A stretch of 64,000 nt of DNA from Drechmeria coniospora (GCF_001625195.1 NC_054390.1:3992027-4056026), one strand, 5' to 3'. Positions 47,748-58,782 are shown, numbered from the stretch's first letter. Notes: generated by a model from the letters alone, not told the origin. Numbers and translations are program-made.

Positions 47748-48745
47748 GAGTCAGCAAGCATGATTGCCTAATGGCAAAGTGGAGACAAGGGGGATGAACT
47801 AAGTACGGAGTACTCCGTAAGTACGGTGAGCAACGGAACAAGGATGATGCGAGTGGCAGCCTTCGTTCATGGTTGACAATTCTAAAGCCAACGATGGTCA
47901 ACACGGCCGGAGAACTGGATGGAACTCACAATTATTAATTACCAGACGAATTTTAAGCCTCGAGACACTGAATGATGTGGCATTCACAAGTCAAGCTCAA
48001 ACGGTGATCACGGCGCTGTCGGAAAACTGATTTTTCCGCGCCGAACACTCGACTGCAAGAAAATACTGCTGGGTGATTGGCTCGGCGCAAGATATTTAAG
48101 TACCCACCTTTAAATACCTACATATGTAATTACAGCGCAGTACAGTACTTATTTCAAGAACACCGTACGGAGTACTCCGTACACGTACACCTACATACAG
48201 TGTTTGTTACCCTACCACATGTGCGCTGCTACAAGTACAATACTTGCTTAATGTGCATGTAAGTACGATGCAGGTATTAATCCAGTACGGGGTGCGAAGC
48301 ACTTGGTCCTTACATGTAAGTGCCGTGGTTGTAGGGCGTAAGTACTTGCAGATTACGGAGCACTTGCTTGTACTTGTGTGTACTCCGGAAGTGCCCAATT
48401 ATGGTACTTGTACTCCGTACTCCGTATAATATACTCAAGTACAAGTTCATGAACTTACCTGGAGACATCGGATCGCCGCTGAAGAGATACAAGGCTCGCA
48501 CTGGCACCGCGGCAAGATGACCATTTATGCATTTATGCTGCATAGAGCCGGACGCCATTTCTGCACCTCTGTACCGGGCATCATCCATACGTGTAATTGC
48601 GTCCGTCGGCCCAAGTACGGCGTAAGAAATACAAGTACGTCTAAGTATGTGAAGGTTACAAGGCAGTGACACATTGTACACCTAAGTACATGTACATGCA
48701 CGTTGCCGTGGTCCTCCGCATTCAATACCTAGTGTGGAGTACGTA
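47640..48745. repeat. Segmental duplication, copy A (FunK1 5' end and promoter)
   Basis: Matches 53440-54510 in order and orientation. Shared blocks include GTGAGAGTCATT, AGACACAG, GATGGTCAAC, AATGATGTGGC, GTGATTGGCTCGGC and, further on, GGAGACATC-GATCGCCGCT and CTCTGTACC-GGCATCATCCATAC. The two copies are clearly diverged. Confidence 0.85.
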
Positions 48746-49375
48746 GTAATTACGGAGCCCTGTTTATCTACATGACTATTACTTGTACTTGTAAGGAGCA
48801 CACTGCAGTATATGCAAGTACTGTACTCCGTACATGTAGGTACATATACTTGTAGTTACATGTACTTCGTCAGGTGAGTGCAACTAATTAAGTACTCCGT
48901 ACTTGCTTCTAATTAATATTATTACTCAGCCTCCGCATCGATCGACTTACCCCTGACTCAGAGTCCCCGCTACTATTGGCTGAAGGAAGAACGTGGAAAC
49001 CTGGTCGGAATCTCTTTGACTTCTCGTGCCTCACAGGGAGGGACCGATCCTGCGCTTTGAGAACAAGATTGAGAATTTTGGTACTCGCTTTCGTATTGTA
49101 CGATCTTGCGTCGACTATTTGTTCCGAAAGTGGCCGCTTATTTATTCGAGCTGAATCATGTGCCCGAGGCGCATCGTTGTCGTTCTAGGGACATGGAACA
49201 TCCTCTCAGTCGAGCTAACCCCTTGGGCCCCGATACCCGACCGCCAGGGCAACTGTGTTAATCTCTTGCGCCCCAGGTATTAACCCAACCACTGGTGCAA
49301 ATAGTTACACAAGTACGGAGTACGGACCTTCACTTTGATGACAGGTCCAAGTGTCAAGCTGCCTAGGGAATCTAG
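47748..49375. other. Promoter of FunK1 gene and motif-dense intergenic DNA
   Basis: Bases 47800-47830 and 48060-48960 are dense in TACGGAGTA/TACTCCGTA and ACATGTA words. No gene supported. Confidence 0.6.
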
Positions 49376-49379
49376 GTGC

Positions 49380-49465
49380 AAATCGTACTCTTAATATCGC
49401 AATTTGAATTCAGCAGTTCACACTTCTTGTCCAGCTACTCACTGGAGTACCTTCTGTTGTTTCCA
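49380..49465. repeat. Direct repeat flanking the adhesin array, copy 1
   Basis: AATCGTACTCTTAATATCGC through CAATTTGAATTC and CACACTTCTTG is repeated after the array at about 50373-50460. The two copies bracket the 111-bp repeats. Confidence 0.8.
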
Positions 49466-49470
49466 ACAGC

Positions 49471-50262
49471 CTGTACCGTGAACTGCATAACAACGATTAT
49501 CGCTACCGCTACTGGAGGATTCAGTAGCATAACAACGTTTGGACCGACAGCCGGTACAAGCACGATTCCACCTCCGCCTGGATGTACTCCGTACGATCAA
49601 CCGCTTTACACAAATCATCGTAACCCTTACAGGTGGTGTAATTACGACCACTACCTATGGGCCGACGCCTGGTACAAGCGCAATCGGGCCTCCGTTAGGC
49701 TGCACTGTAAACTGCGGTACAACTATTATCGTTACAGCTACAGGTGGATTTACACCATAAGGACATTTGGCCCAACCGCAGGTACTAGCACAATTCCACC
49801 TCCACCAGGATGCACAGTAAACTGCTTTACACAAATTATAGTTACCGAAACTGGTGGGCTTGTAACGTCAACAACCTACGGACCGACTCCTGGTACTAGT
49901 ATGATTTCGCCTCCACCCGGATGTACCGCCAACTGCGTAACGACAATTGTTGTTACGGCTACAGGAGGATTCAGCAGCATTACAACATTTGGAACAACAG
50001 CTGGTACAAGCACAGTTCAACCTCCACCTGGGTGTACTGTCAATTGCTTTACGCAAATTATAGTTACCTTGACAGGTGGTGTAATTACGACTATTACCTA
50101 TGGACCGACTCCTGGCACTAGCACGATTGGACCTCCCCCTGGATGTACAGTCAATTGTGGGACAACTATCATTGTAACAGCCACAGGCGGATTCAGTACG
50201 TTGACGACATTTGGACCAACAGCAGGCATTAGCACAATTCCACCACCTCCTGGATGTGTATA
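49471..50262 (+). pseudogene. Adhesin/flocculin-like repeat protein, partial or decayed
   Basis: Seven tandem units of 37 residues (111 bp) alternate between an A type (TTIIVTATGGFSSITTFGP) and a B type (FTQIIVTLTGGVITTITYGP), each ending in GTSTI-x-PPPGC, so the real period is 222 bp. Thr-rich repeats of this kind are typical of fungal cell-wall adhesins with heavy O-glycosylation. No ATG or signal peptide precedes the array in frame; a splice-acceptor-like TTTCCAACAG sits just before unit 1, so a 5' exon could be missing from my model. Between about 49585 and 49757 a +7 insertion and a later -1 deletion throw the repeat out of frame and back. A stop at the end follows PPPPGCV. I call it a remnant; an expressed allele is possible. 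Confidence 0.65.
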
Positions 50263-50372
50263 GTTTGGAAGCAGCTAAAATGCTGACTTATGCAATCTCA
50301 TCTCACTAATCGAGGCAACCCCTCCTACGCATAAAGAAATCTTGCCATTCCGGCAATTCTCCTAGATAGATA

Positions 50373-50460
50373 ATCGTAATCTTAATACTGCAATTTGAAT
50401 TCTTCAATTCACACTTCTTGCCCGGTTACTAACTGGTGCACCTTCTGCTATTACTAAATT
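50373..50460. repeat. Direct repeat flanking the adhesin array, copy 2
   Basis: Similar to 49380-49465, with CAATTTGAATTC and TTCACACTTCTTG retained, but followed by noncoding sequence and not by the repeat units. Confidence 0.8.
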
Positions 50461-50463
50461 ACT

Positions 50464-51073
50464 AAAAACCTGATTGATTCCCTGGTCCGTGCGATTCTTT
50501 TCCTACTGCCTCTCTGCAAGTTGCAAGGATTCTATAAAGATGAAACAGACGACTAAGGGCGGATCATGGCTGCGCCCTGTAATTGCTAATCTGAGATGTT
50601 GGCTGCTATAACAGGCTTGTACTTATCAATGGTTCGATATTACTAAACTTGATCCATTACAATTACACCACTAAACCTCTCCAGGAGAGTCATACAACGC
50701 CACCCACTGACCCCTACACTAACGCAAAGGGCGCAAGCGGTTGTTCTCAGAGCAACAATACCGCGAACGTCTTCTAATAGCATATCATGTTGGGCATGTT
50801 CCTCGTATCGCTCCATAGCAGGGCAGGCAACGTATTGTAAACCGTACCAGCATGAATCAGAGCTCTTGATTTGCGCCTTAACGTGCATAGTTTTATTATT
50901 CGCGAGCGGTACGGGTTATACGTATGCTGAATGTGTTGAGCGCTAGAAAGATGCGTTTGAAGATAAGCGATAGACGCACTCTTATGTAAATAATAGTAGT
51001 GCCATGCAAGGATCGCGATTTCCAAATTCATTTTAAAATCATTCGTTGTTGGTCGGAATACCTACTAACAATT
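50464..51073. other. Upstream region of the N-glycosidase gene
   Basis: No gene recognised. Presumed promoter and leader of the gene starting at 51074; no clear TATA box seen. Confidence 0.4.
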
Positions 51074-53341
51074 ATGATAATATACCAAACTCGTCTTCTT
51101 CTCTTCGGCCTTGTGGCCTCGGTTGCCGTTGCTATACCTCGAGCCCGTCTAGCTCCTTTACCTACCGGCCCCCAATCGAGCGTCGATTTGCACAAGGTCC
51201 AGCTTATCTCCGATATAGCTATAGGACCCCAATCTCTCCCTGTCACTCAGATTGCTCCGCAGGATAGGAAAGTCGAGCCTAGGCTACCGTTCCTTAGTAA
51301 CGATTTGCAGAAGCGAGATGATACCCTGCTTAAATTCGATCTTGACGTTTCGAGAGCGGAAGCAAAGGAGTACTCGACATTCATCGAAGACTTCCGTACG
51401 GCAATTAAGAACGAAAATCCTACTGTCGCCGGCCACATTCCCGTACTCCCTTCGGGGGATAAGAGCTGCTTCGAGGTTAAGCTATATAGCGCCAATGGAC
51501 CAATAGTTACGCTAAGGCTTCAGAAGAATAACCTCTACTTAGTTGGCTATGGGGTGGAGATGGGTAATAGCGAGACATGGTTTCGCTTCCAGAACGAAGC
51601 CGGGAAGGGCCTTGGTGATACTGACTTAAGATTTACTGGCGACTACCCCCAACTCGAGAAGTATGGAGCTGATATTAATCGCAATGGGCAGGAGTATTAT
51701 AGAACGTCTAAGCTTCTTACTCAGGCCGACCTCCAGAATGCTGTTATGGAATTATCCAAAGGAAGCCTAAAGGATAAGTCCAAACTCGCTAGGTCATTGC
51801 TTGTTATTATCGAGATGGTACCCGAATCTATCCGATGTAAAGCGGTTACGAAGTATATTGAGAATGTATGGGATGGGTATGAAATGTCAAACAGAATTAT
51901 AAAGATGCGAAACCAAGTCGCCGATCTAGAGACTAATTGGGATTCAATATCGGCCGCGGTAACCGATCCTACACGCGATAGAAAAAGCCTTATCGCTAAG
52001 TTTGGTGCTGGATTCAACCCGGAAAAGGTGCTCGGCGTAGCGAAAAGCCAGGACAGTTTTTATAAAGCTGGAATTGGTAGGGATAGTAAGAACAAAGGTA
52101 ACTGCAAACGCGGCATGGGATCTTGTATTGCCAGGAAGCAGTCGAAGCAGGAGCAAGCGCAGGCGACCGAGGAGCACGTACAGTCAACAGTGAAGCAAGC
52201 GCAGTCGAACAGCAACAGCAAGAGCAATAACAACCAAGCTGACGCTTTTTCTAAAACCGGCACTATGTACAGGGGAGAAGGTACTCGTGTAAAAGTAAGC
52301 GGCTTGAATAATATATGCAAACGTCGTGGCGGCATTGGCGTTGGCTCAGGCCACAGCTCGGGCCATGGCAGCGCAGGCCACGGCGCAGGCCATAGCGCAG
52401 GTCACGTAGGCGGCGGTAGGAGAGTTCAAGGTAAGGCTAACACGGTAAGCCAAAGGTTCAAAGACCAAAGATTTCGAGACCATTTTATGTGCAATGGCAT
52501 ACCCGAAATTGGCGATCACCAACTTGAAGAGGGTGCGGAAACTATCGTTGACAACCTCAAGCCCAAGACAGGACAGGAGGGTTCTACTGGCAATGCTACT
52601 ACAACTTTCGTTGCGACTACTAACTCCCAAGGTACGAATACATCCCTGTCATTAAGTGGCCAATGGACAATAGACTTTTTTATATGTTTCTTGCGTCCGG
52701 AGGATTTTGCATTCCGAGACCAAGTCTTCTTTTCCGGCAAGAGGACAATGCGAGAAGCCTCTGGACAGCTAGTCATATGCGACAAGTCAATTCGTTCCAA
52801 TTGTTACTACCCTACTGCTCTGCAAGGCTGGACTCCAAAAGTAGCGATACGCGTAAACAGGGATACGACCGGAGGCCAGAATACTACTCTAGAAACGGGA
52901 TCCGAGGATACGATAAACATCCATAGCAACGAACTTGCTACTATTGTCCGTCCGGAAACTTTTGTAGAAAAGTTGGAGCAAGACAAGTCAGCATTCCGAC
53001 TAGAGTCTGGACAACTGGTTATCTGCAATAACAAAGGGAAAAACTGTTCCGCTGCCCACTCAGACGACGCTTTTATTGAGGAAGGCGTGAAGAGCAACCT
53101 TGCGACTGTCGTACCGCCGGAGTCGTTTGTTTTCGGTTTAGAGAAGGGAAAGGTAGCGTTTCGGCAACCGTCTGGACAGCTGGTTATATGCAACGAACAG
53201 TTCCAAGCTTGCTTTGCTCCAAGCGTAGGAGATGGCCGGCCTTCCTCTGGAGCTACAGAAGTAGTCCGTCCTTCCTCCGAAGCGACGGACAGAGGTCATC
53301 TATCCTCTGAAGCCACAGAAAAAGAACGTCATTCCTCATAA
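51074..53341 (+). CDS. Secreted ribosome-inactivating-protein-like N-glycosidase with C-terminal repeats
   Basis: Single exon, 755 residues. The frame extends upstream without an ATG; the first ATG (51074) opens directly on a signal peptide (about residues 1-20). A Lys-Arg site at 80-81 could be a Kex2 cut that frees the mature enzyme. Residues about 85-265 match the RIP fold (rRNA adenine N-glycosidase): active-site-type tyrosines Y155/Y159, and the helix with E251 and R254 that corresponds to the catalytic Glu-Arg pair. The enzyme class removes one adenine from the sarcin-ricin loop. The following region is unusual: a Gln/Asn/Ser-rich linker, a Gly/His repeat tract, then three repeats centred on SGQLVIC (near residues 563, 645 and 700) with a paired downstream cysteine, and a tail of short Ser-Ser-x-Ala-Thr repeats. 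Activity and target are inferred from motifs only. Confidence 0.8.
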   Translation: MIIYQTRLLLFGLVASVAVAIPRARLAPLPTGPQSSVDLHKVQLISDIAIGPQSLPVTQIAPQDRKVEPRLPFLSNDLQKRDDTLLKFDLDVSRAEAKEYSTFIEDFRTAIKNENPTVAGHIPVLPSGDKSCFEVKLYSANGPIVTLRLQKNNLYLVGYGVEMGNSETWFRFQNEAGKGLGDTDLRFTGDYPQLEKYGADINRNGQEYYRTSKLLTQADLQNAVMELSKGSLKDKSKLARSLLVIIEMVPESIRCKAVTKYIENVWDGYEMSNRIIKMRNQVADLETNWDSISAAVTDPTRDRKSLIAKFGAGFNPEKVLGVAKSQDSFYKAGIGRDSKNKGNCKRGMGSCIARKQSKQEQAQATEEHVQSTVKQAQSNSNSKSNNNQADAFSKTGTMYRGEGTRVKVSGLNNICKRRGGIGVGSGHSSGHGSAGHGAGHSAGHVGGGRRVQGKANTVSQRFKDQRFRDHFMCNGIPEIGDHQLEEGAETIVDNLKPKTGQEGSTGNATTTFVATTNSQGTNTSLSLSGQWTIDFFICFLRPEDFAFRDQVFFSGKRTMREASGQLVICDKSIRSNCYYPTALQGWTPKVAIRVNRDTTGGQNTTLETGSEDTINIHSNELATIVRPETFVEKLEQDKSAFRLESGQLVICNNKGKNCSAAHSDDAFIEEGVKSNLATVVPPESFVFGLEKGKVAFRQPSGQLVICNEQFQACFAPSVGDGRPSSGATEVVRPSSEATDRGHLSSEATEKERHSS

Positions 53342-53439
53342 GCGGCAGATAGAGACCATGATTTTCGAACCATTTTTGGTGGCGTGTTTCACTGTTCTAA
53401 TCGCTCTCCTGGTAGATATAATGTAGGTTATTCAGCTTT

Positions 53440-54510
53440 GTGAGAGTCATTCTGTAACAAGACACAGGCTGAAAGGCTCGAGAAGATGAGAGTAATAACA
53501 TTAAGATCAAGTGACAAACCAGGCACGATGCAACGGAAACGATGAGAAAGCATGATTGTCTGATGGCAAAACGGGGGTAAGGTGGAGCGGGGGTTGAACT
53601 ACAGTAGGAACAGGACAAGGATAACGCGAGTGGCAGGCTTCGTTTATGCTTGAAAAATTGCAAGACGAAGATGGTCAACGCGGCCGATAAACTGGATGGC
53701 TTCAACCACTAGCTGAAAAAATTGAGCCTCGAGGCACCAAATGATGTGGCTGAAGCAGTCAAGCTCAGCGGGGTCTAGGACGATGACGGAAACGTGGTGT
53801 TTACGCGCTGAAGCCTCGGATGAGACGCAACGCTGGCAGCGAGGAAATACTGCTCGGTGATTGGCTCGGCAAAAGGTATATAAACACTTACTGTAATTCC
53901 AAGCGCATATACATGTATTTTGACTCTGTACGGGGTACTCCGTATGCTATTACTGCCAGACGCAATGGGTTTACTAGAGAAGGCGTGGCGAGGTCTAGGA
54001 GCTAGAACGCCAGTTATCGGTAGTTACCTGTAACGACGAAGGCGATGAGTGCATTGATCCCTAGAGAGCCTCCCCTTCCTGCGTTTGGGGAGCTCTCATA
54101 GCTTTTATAGTCCCCTTCCTTCTGTCAGTCGTTGCCTAGTCGCGTGATCCGCGCTTCTAGCATTGTGTCTCCCGACAATTACGGAGTACTGTGCAAGTAA
54201 TTGTAATACAAGAGCTTGTACTCCGTACATACAAGTACATGCACATGGAGACATCCGATCGCCGCTACAGGGGTGGAAGGCTCGCACTGGGACCGCGGCA
54301 CCATCACGATTTAGTATGGAGCCGGGCGCCATTCTACACCTCTGTACCAGGCATCATCCATACATCCATAGGCCCAAGTACGGAGTACTTAAGTAGAAGC
54401 ACAAGCATTACTTACGCCTACGTAAAGGGTGGTGCATGCACGCTGCGCACTGTAGGGTTAAGTACATGCACATGTCCGTTTGCCGTGGGCCTCCGCATTT
54501 ATTTTTTATT
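53440..54510. repeat. Segmental duplication, copy B (truncated FunK1 5' end)
   Basis: Diverged copy of 47640-48745. On the minus strand it keeps the FunK1 leader and the first few codons after the MTLT start, then ends at about 53420, just after the N-glycosidase stop. It is a truncated kinase relic, not a gene. Confidence 0.85.
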
Positions 54511-54519
54511 TTGGAGTAA

Positions 54520-54960
54520 TACTTGGAATACTTGTTCTTGCAATTTGCAGAGAGGCAGTGGAAAGTGTATCGCGCGGACCAGGGAATCAATCAGGCTGTT
54601 ACTAACAGCAGAAGGAGCGCCAGTCAGGAACTGGGAAAGAAGAGTGGTTGGAGAATTCAATGTACGATGTTCCGTGTACAATGTGCGATTCTGATGTGCG
54701 ATTTTTCTACCTAAGAGAAGCACTGGAAAGACAGAACTATTTAGACACAAGACGTAATACTGCAATGAGTAAAATAGAGATTGCACAGATCAGCAGCCCA
54801 GCGGCTATTAGTATTCAGTAAGCAGGTTACGCGTCTCTAGGTATGCAACTTATCCGTCTATGTAACTGGTTGGTCAGTACTGTTGGTCGGTCGATACGAC
54901 TGGTTGGTCGGTACGACTGGCTCGTCGGTACGACTGGCTCGTCGGTATTACGGTCAGAGC
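54520..54960. repeat. Dispersed repeat, copy 2 (first copy at 35268-35700)
   Basis: Starts near TTTGCAGAGAGGCAGTGG and ends in a short tandem array of GGTCGGTACGACTGGCTC-type units (54875-54950), as in the copy at 35 kb. Confidence 0.75.
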
Positions 54961-55728
54961 ATATTGTTTTGCTTCGTTGGTTGTTGCTTACTAGCTAGTC
55001 GAGAAGATAGGGGCCACGACCGAATACCCCGAAAACGGACAGGTGCTGAAATAGTGTGTATAACCCGTTTGATGTCGATAGACGCACTCAAACTGTCTGA
55101 AACAATGGCGTGTGGGGTGTTGGCATATTGTACTGTATTGTTCCACTGCTTTCCGGTCTCTCGGGGCTACCATGAAGTTCTGGCGTACTGTAAAGTTGTG
55201 GCATGGTTTGTGATGAACAACAATTCAGCCACATGGACTTTTGGGTTTCCATCCAATGCTCGCCATGTCGGAAGTCCTCCTGTTTAGCTCCGGTTGAGCT
55301 GGGGACGGGCTAGGAACGGTGGCATAGCATCGAGCCCTCCGTCACTGTCGAGCAACGGCGGCTGCATTACCGTTTAAAGGCGACGATACCAGACGCGAGC
55401 TTGGCTGCGAGTCTCACCAAAGACAACAATGAGCTAACAAAAGTTGCGGTGTGTTACAAACGACCAACGGGGACAAAACCAGCTATTATTGCTCGATTCT
55501 GCATGTCCCTGTGTGCCAGATGATGGTCGTCCTCGTCTTGGTCGGCCCAATTTCACGAGATTTAACAGCGGCCTAGTATCCCACTTCTATCTTGAAGTTC
55601 GGTATATATTCGCTGAAACGAGCGCACAGGAACTGGCAGATAAATGGTGGTGCCTGCAACAGCATTCGATGATGGCCGTATATTAGTGTACCGTCTGTAC
55701 TGTGCTGTAAGTGCGCCGCCCTATAGCG

Positions 55729-55792
55729 GGGTGGCAATAGTGTCGATTCACATTGTAGTACGGAGTAGTAGCGCTACCAAGATTGAATCGTC
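55729..55792. repeat. Dispersed hairpin element, copy 2
   Basis: GGGGTGGCAATAGTGTCGATTCA followed by a loop with TACGGAGTA and the arm ATTGAATCG at 55782-55790. Same layout as at 1005-1061. Confidence 0.6.
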
Positions 55793-56700
55793 ACTACGGA
55801 GTACAGCAGTAATCGCGAATTTCGGATACCTACCAGTACCGTTGTCCCCTTGGGGGCCCTATCTGTAGGCGCACTGTGCGATGTACTTGTACACTGTACT
55901 TAATCTGTAATACTTAGTACTTAGGTAGGTGCGGCGTAGTCTGTGCGGAGTACTCCGTATGGAGTACGGATAATTATTGTGGTTCAATTATTACTCGAGT
56001 ATTCCGTACTCTGTACTTGGTGCTCCATGTACTTGGATGTATTAATACTTCGGACTCGTTGCTGGGTTGTTTCGATGATGCATATGATGCATATATGGTA
56101 CCTAGCAATTAATACTTTGGTAGCACTCCGTATTAACTCGCAGGTAATTACGTAGGAGGACTCAATTCCCTTCACCCAAGGTCCCTCGACGGCGTACTCC
56201 GTGAAAATAGTGTCTTATCCCACCTATTTTTAAGGCCATGTCATACTTAGTATGCTAGTGTCAAACTGGCACATGTCCTGTACTTGAGGCTAATTGCGCT
56301 GCAGTTTATCCTATGGAGCTGCCCACGGCGTACTAATTTCACTACACGATTCAGATGTCAACATGCATATTCGTATCGCTGCCAGCAGACATAAGTACTG
56401 TCTGCACACGTCATGTGACTGGGCTGCCTAGTTGTACATGTACTCAAGTACATGTTCTTAATTATCACAGCAATAGACGCTTGCAAGGCTAGGAGACTGT
56501 TTCTCGTATGAGGATGAGTGGTTCCACAGAGATGAATGCTAGTCAAGTACATGTATTTACTTACTCCGTACTCCGTCTCCGCAGTTGTACTTGAGTACAT
56601 GTTCTCCGTACCATACCCCGCTAGCAGTCTCTCAGCAAGTCCGCAGCGACCTGGCAGCTATGGTGGGGTGGCAAAAGTGTCGATTCACTCTGTAAGTAGT

Positions 56701-56768
56701 AAGTACTTAAGTAGTTAAGACTCGTAAGTACTTAAGTAGTTAAGACTCGTAAGTACTTAAGTAGTTAA
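56701..56768. repeat. 25-bp tandem repeat, interrupted by an LTR
   Basis: Units start AAGTACTTAAGTAGTTAAGA and end CTCGT, at 56701-56725, 56726-56750 and 56751-56768. The third is split by the LTR and resumes at 57065-57076; a fourth diverged unit is at 57077-57101. Confidence 0.92.
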
Positions 56769-57064
56769 TGTTACGGGGCGGCGCTGTAAAGACAGGGGCC
56801 GCACGTATCTGTGATATTCAACGATCCATGTCTCCTCCACTAATGTACAAATATCGTGTTCTTATACCCTTGTGCGCCCCAGGCGCACGTGACTTAGCAG
56901 CATCGCACGTGATAGTGCTCCCTTGCTTTAGGCGCGCTAGCGCACGTGACTTAGCGGCATCGCACGTCATGGTGCGCCCTCGCTCATGTAGGGGGCCGCC
57001 TTCATCGCCGCGAGCCGTTGCTTGGGCAGCGCCCAAGTGAACATACGGGGTGTAACCCCTAACA
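56769..57064. mobile_element. Solo LTR of a retrotransposon
   Basis: A 296-bp segment begins TGTTACGGGG and ends CCCCTAACA, with the TG...CA termini and TGTTA/TAACA inverted ends expected of an LTR. It is flanked by a 5-bp target-site duplication GTTAA (56764-56768 and 57065-57069). Removing the element and one GTTAA restores an uninterrupted 25-bp tandem unit, direct evidence of insertion. Inside are two direct copies of GCGCACGTGACTTAGC. No internal coding region; presumably left after LTR-LTR recombination. Confidence 0.82.
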
Positions 57065-58663
57065 GTTAAGACTCGTAAGTTCTTAAGTAGTTAAGACTCG
57101 GTACGGAGTAGCGCTCCCAAAATTGAATCATCGTTTTTGTCCACTGTAATACTTAGTGATCGTAGCACCCAGACCTAAGTAAGTAATCACTGTGCCTCCT
57201 ACACGGGGTACACTCCCCGTGTTTGACAATGGCATCAGTTGCAATAAATATTTTTTGTTTTTGGGCTATTTTTAGACATATTCTTGACGAATAAACTCGA
57301 CACATAGGGTTCACGATAACCTCAAGTCCAACTGTACTGGCGCCGTTTGGATTTTGGTGCCATTTGCCGATAAACTCTGCCACTGATTCCCACGGTATAC
57401 GTGATAGGAGGAGGTATCACGGACTGGGTTGCGTCGTCATCCAGCATGGTGCAGCGACAATGCGCCCGGCTGCTGGGCTATGGCCGAACACTAGGCAAGG
57501 CGGGGGGTCCCCAAGTGAGAAAGTTCCAGTCTGTCCTTTTCCTTCTAGTCCCCAAGTCTTGACTAAACCTGCCCGAGTTTCCTATCGAGTTTCCTCTCGC
57601 AGCAGCCATCGGTAGTTCCCAACACCGCCACGGTGGACGAGGTAAGTTGCAGCCGGATGCGAGTCAGCGGTGTCGCCGCAGCAGCGGTCTATTAGTCGCC
57701 ATCTTGGCCATCTTCCCGACGTATAGCAACTAGACCAGAGATGGGAGAAAGTGTTCTTGACGTGCGACTCGTACTCGGACGATTCCGTATGCTTCATCGA
57801 CCATTGCCTTGGTACGCCGTCGTTTTGCTTAGGGAACCTGTGGCGGCAATAGCGGAGCTGGCCCGTTTATTGCAAAGTGGAAATTGAGGGGGTACTAGTA
57901 AGTACTTACATGTACAAAGTCCTCCCTGCCGAGAGATTGTTCATACAAGTACTTACTGTAAGTACTTACCGTGCAGTACTTGTACTTAGGTACAGTAAAA
58001 AGCGGAGAAAATGTCACAGGTTTAAAGCTGGCCACCTAACCGGACCAGGCAGTCAGCATGTGCCAATATGCTGCATTCTCAACTTCCTCGTTAACAGCAG
58101 AACGGAGTACAGTACAAAACGTCGTGCCACGATATCCTGTCATGCCGGCCCCTAGCCTCCCTTGCCCAGAAAAATGGATTCGTAAACTCTGCTCCGGGCT
58201 TCCGGCGGTGATGATTCAATTTTCAACATGGCTGCGGGCCACCCGTGGCCGCCGGCGGTTCGTTTTGGACAGATGATATTATATCGGAAGCTACGGAGTA
58301 CGTGCACACCCGTCACCAACGCTGACAATCAATTCATCTCGGATACTGGCACCGGCTACCTACCCGATTGGGTTAAGCGGCAGGGGAGCCTGCTTGGCTG
58401 GCTCTCATTCTACGACAAGGGAATGCTTGCCTGGCACGTCCAAGCCGCACGTAACAGTTCTGCTGGCACCCTCACTGCTCTCAGCTCATCCACCAGCCGA
58501 CCACTATGAAAGACGCCGGCGGAGGCAGTGATGCAACCATCATGAGATACACCACATCAACGTTCACGCCATGCCTTTGCACCTTGGGCCCCCGCGGCCA
58601 ATTAGACTTGCAACGCTCCCTCGTTGCGACTCGAAGATGGTGGCTTCATCGTACTGCGTCGAC

Positions 58664-58671
58664 TATATATA
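58664..58671 (+). promoter_or_regulatory. TATA box upstream of the third module-bearing gene
   Basis: TATATATA about 112 bases before the ATG at 58783. Confidence 0.5.
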
Positions 58672-58782
58672 CCGAGGTGTCCCCCTATCGGTTCGTAGAT
58701 TGGCTCATGCTTACTCAGGAAGCGGTTCCAAAGAATACTACAATAACTCGACGTCCTCGCTTGGCTTGCTTCGATCCATACC

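Larger units (their letters stand above)
54961..58782. other. Repeat-dense intergenic region
   Basis: No gene supported. It contains motif-dense stretches at 55690-56200 and 56430-56620, hairpin-element copies near 55744 and 56681, a 25-bp tandem array, a solo LTR, and further AGTACTTAC words at 57890-58010. The last 700 bases are GC-richer and form the promoter of the gene at 58783. Confidence 0.6.
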
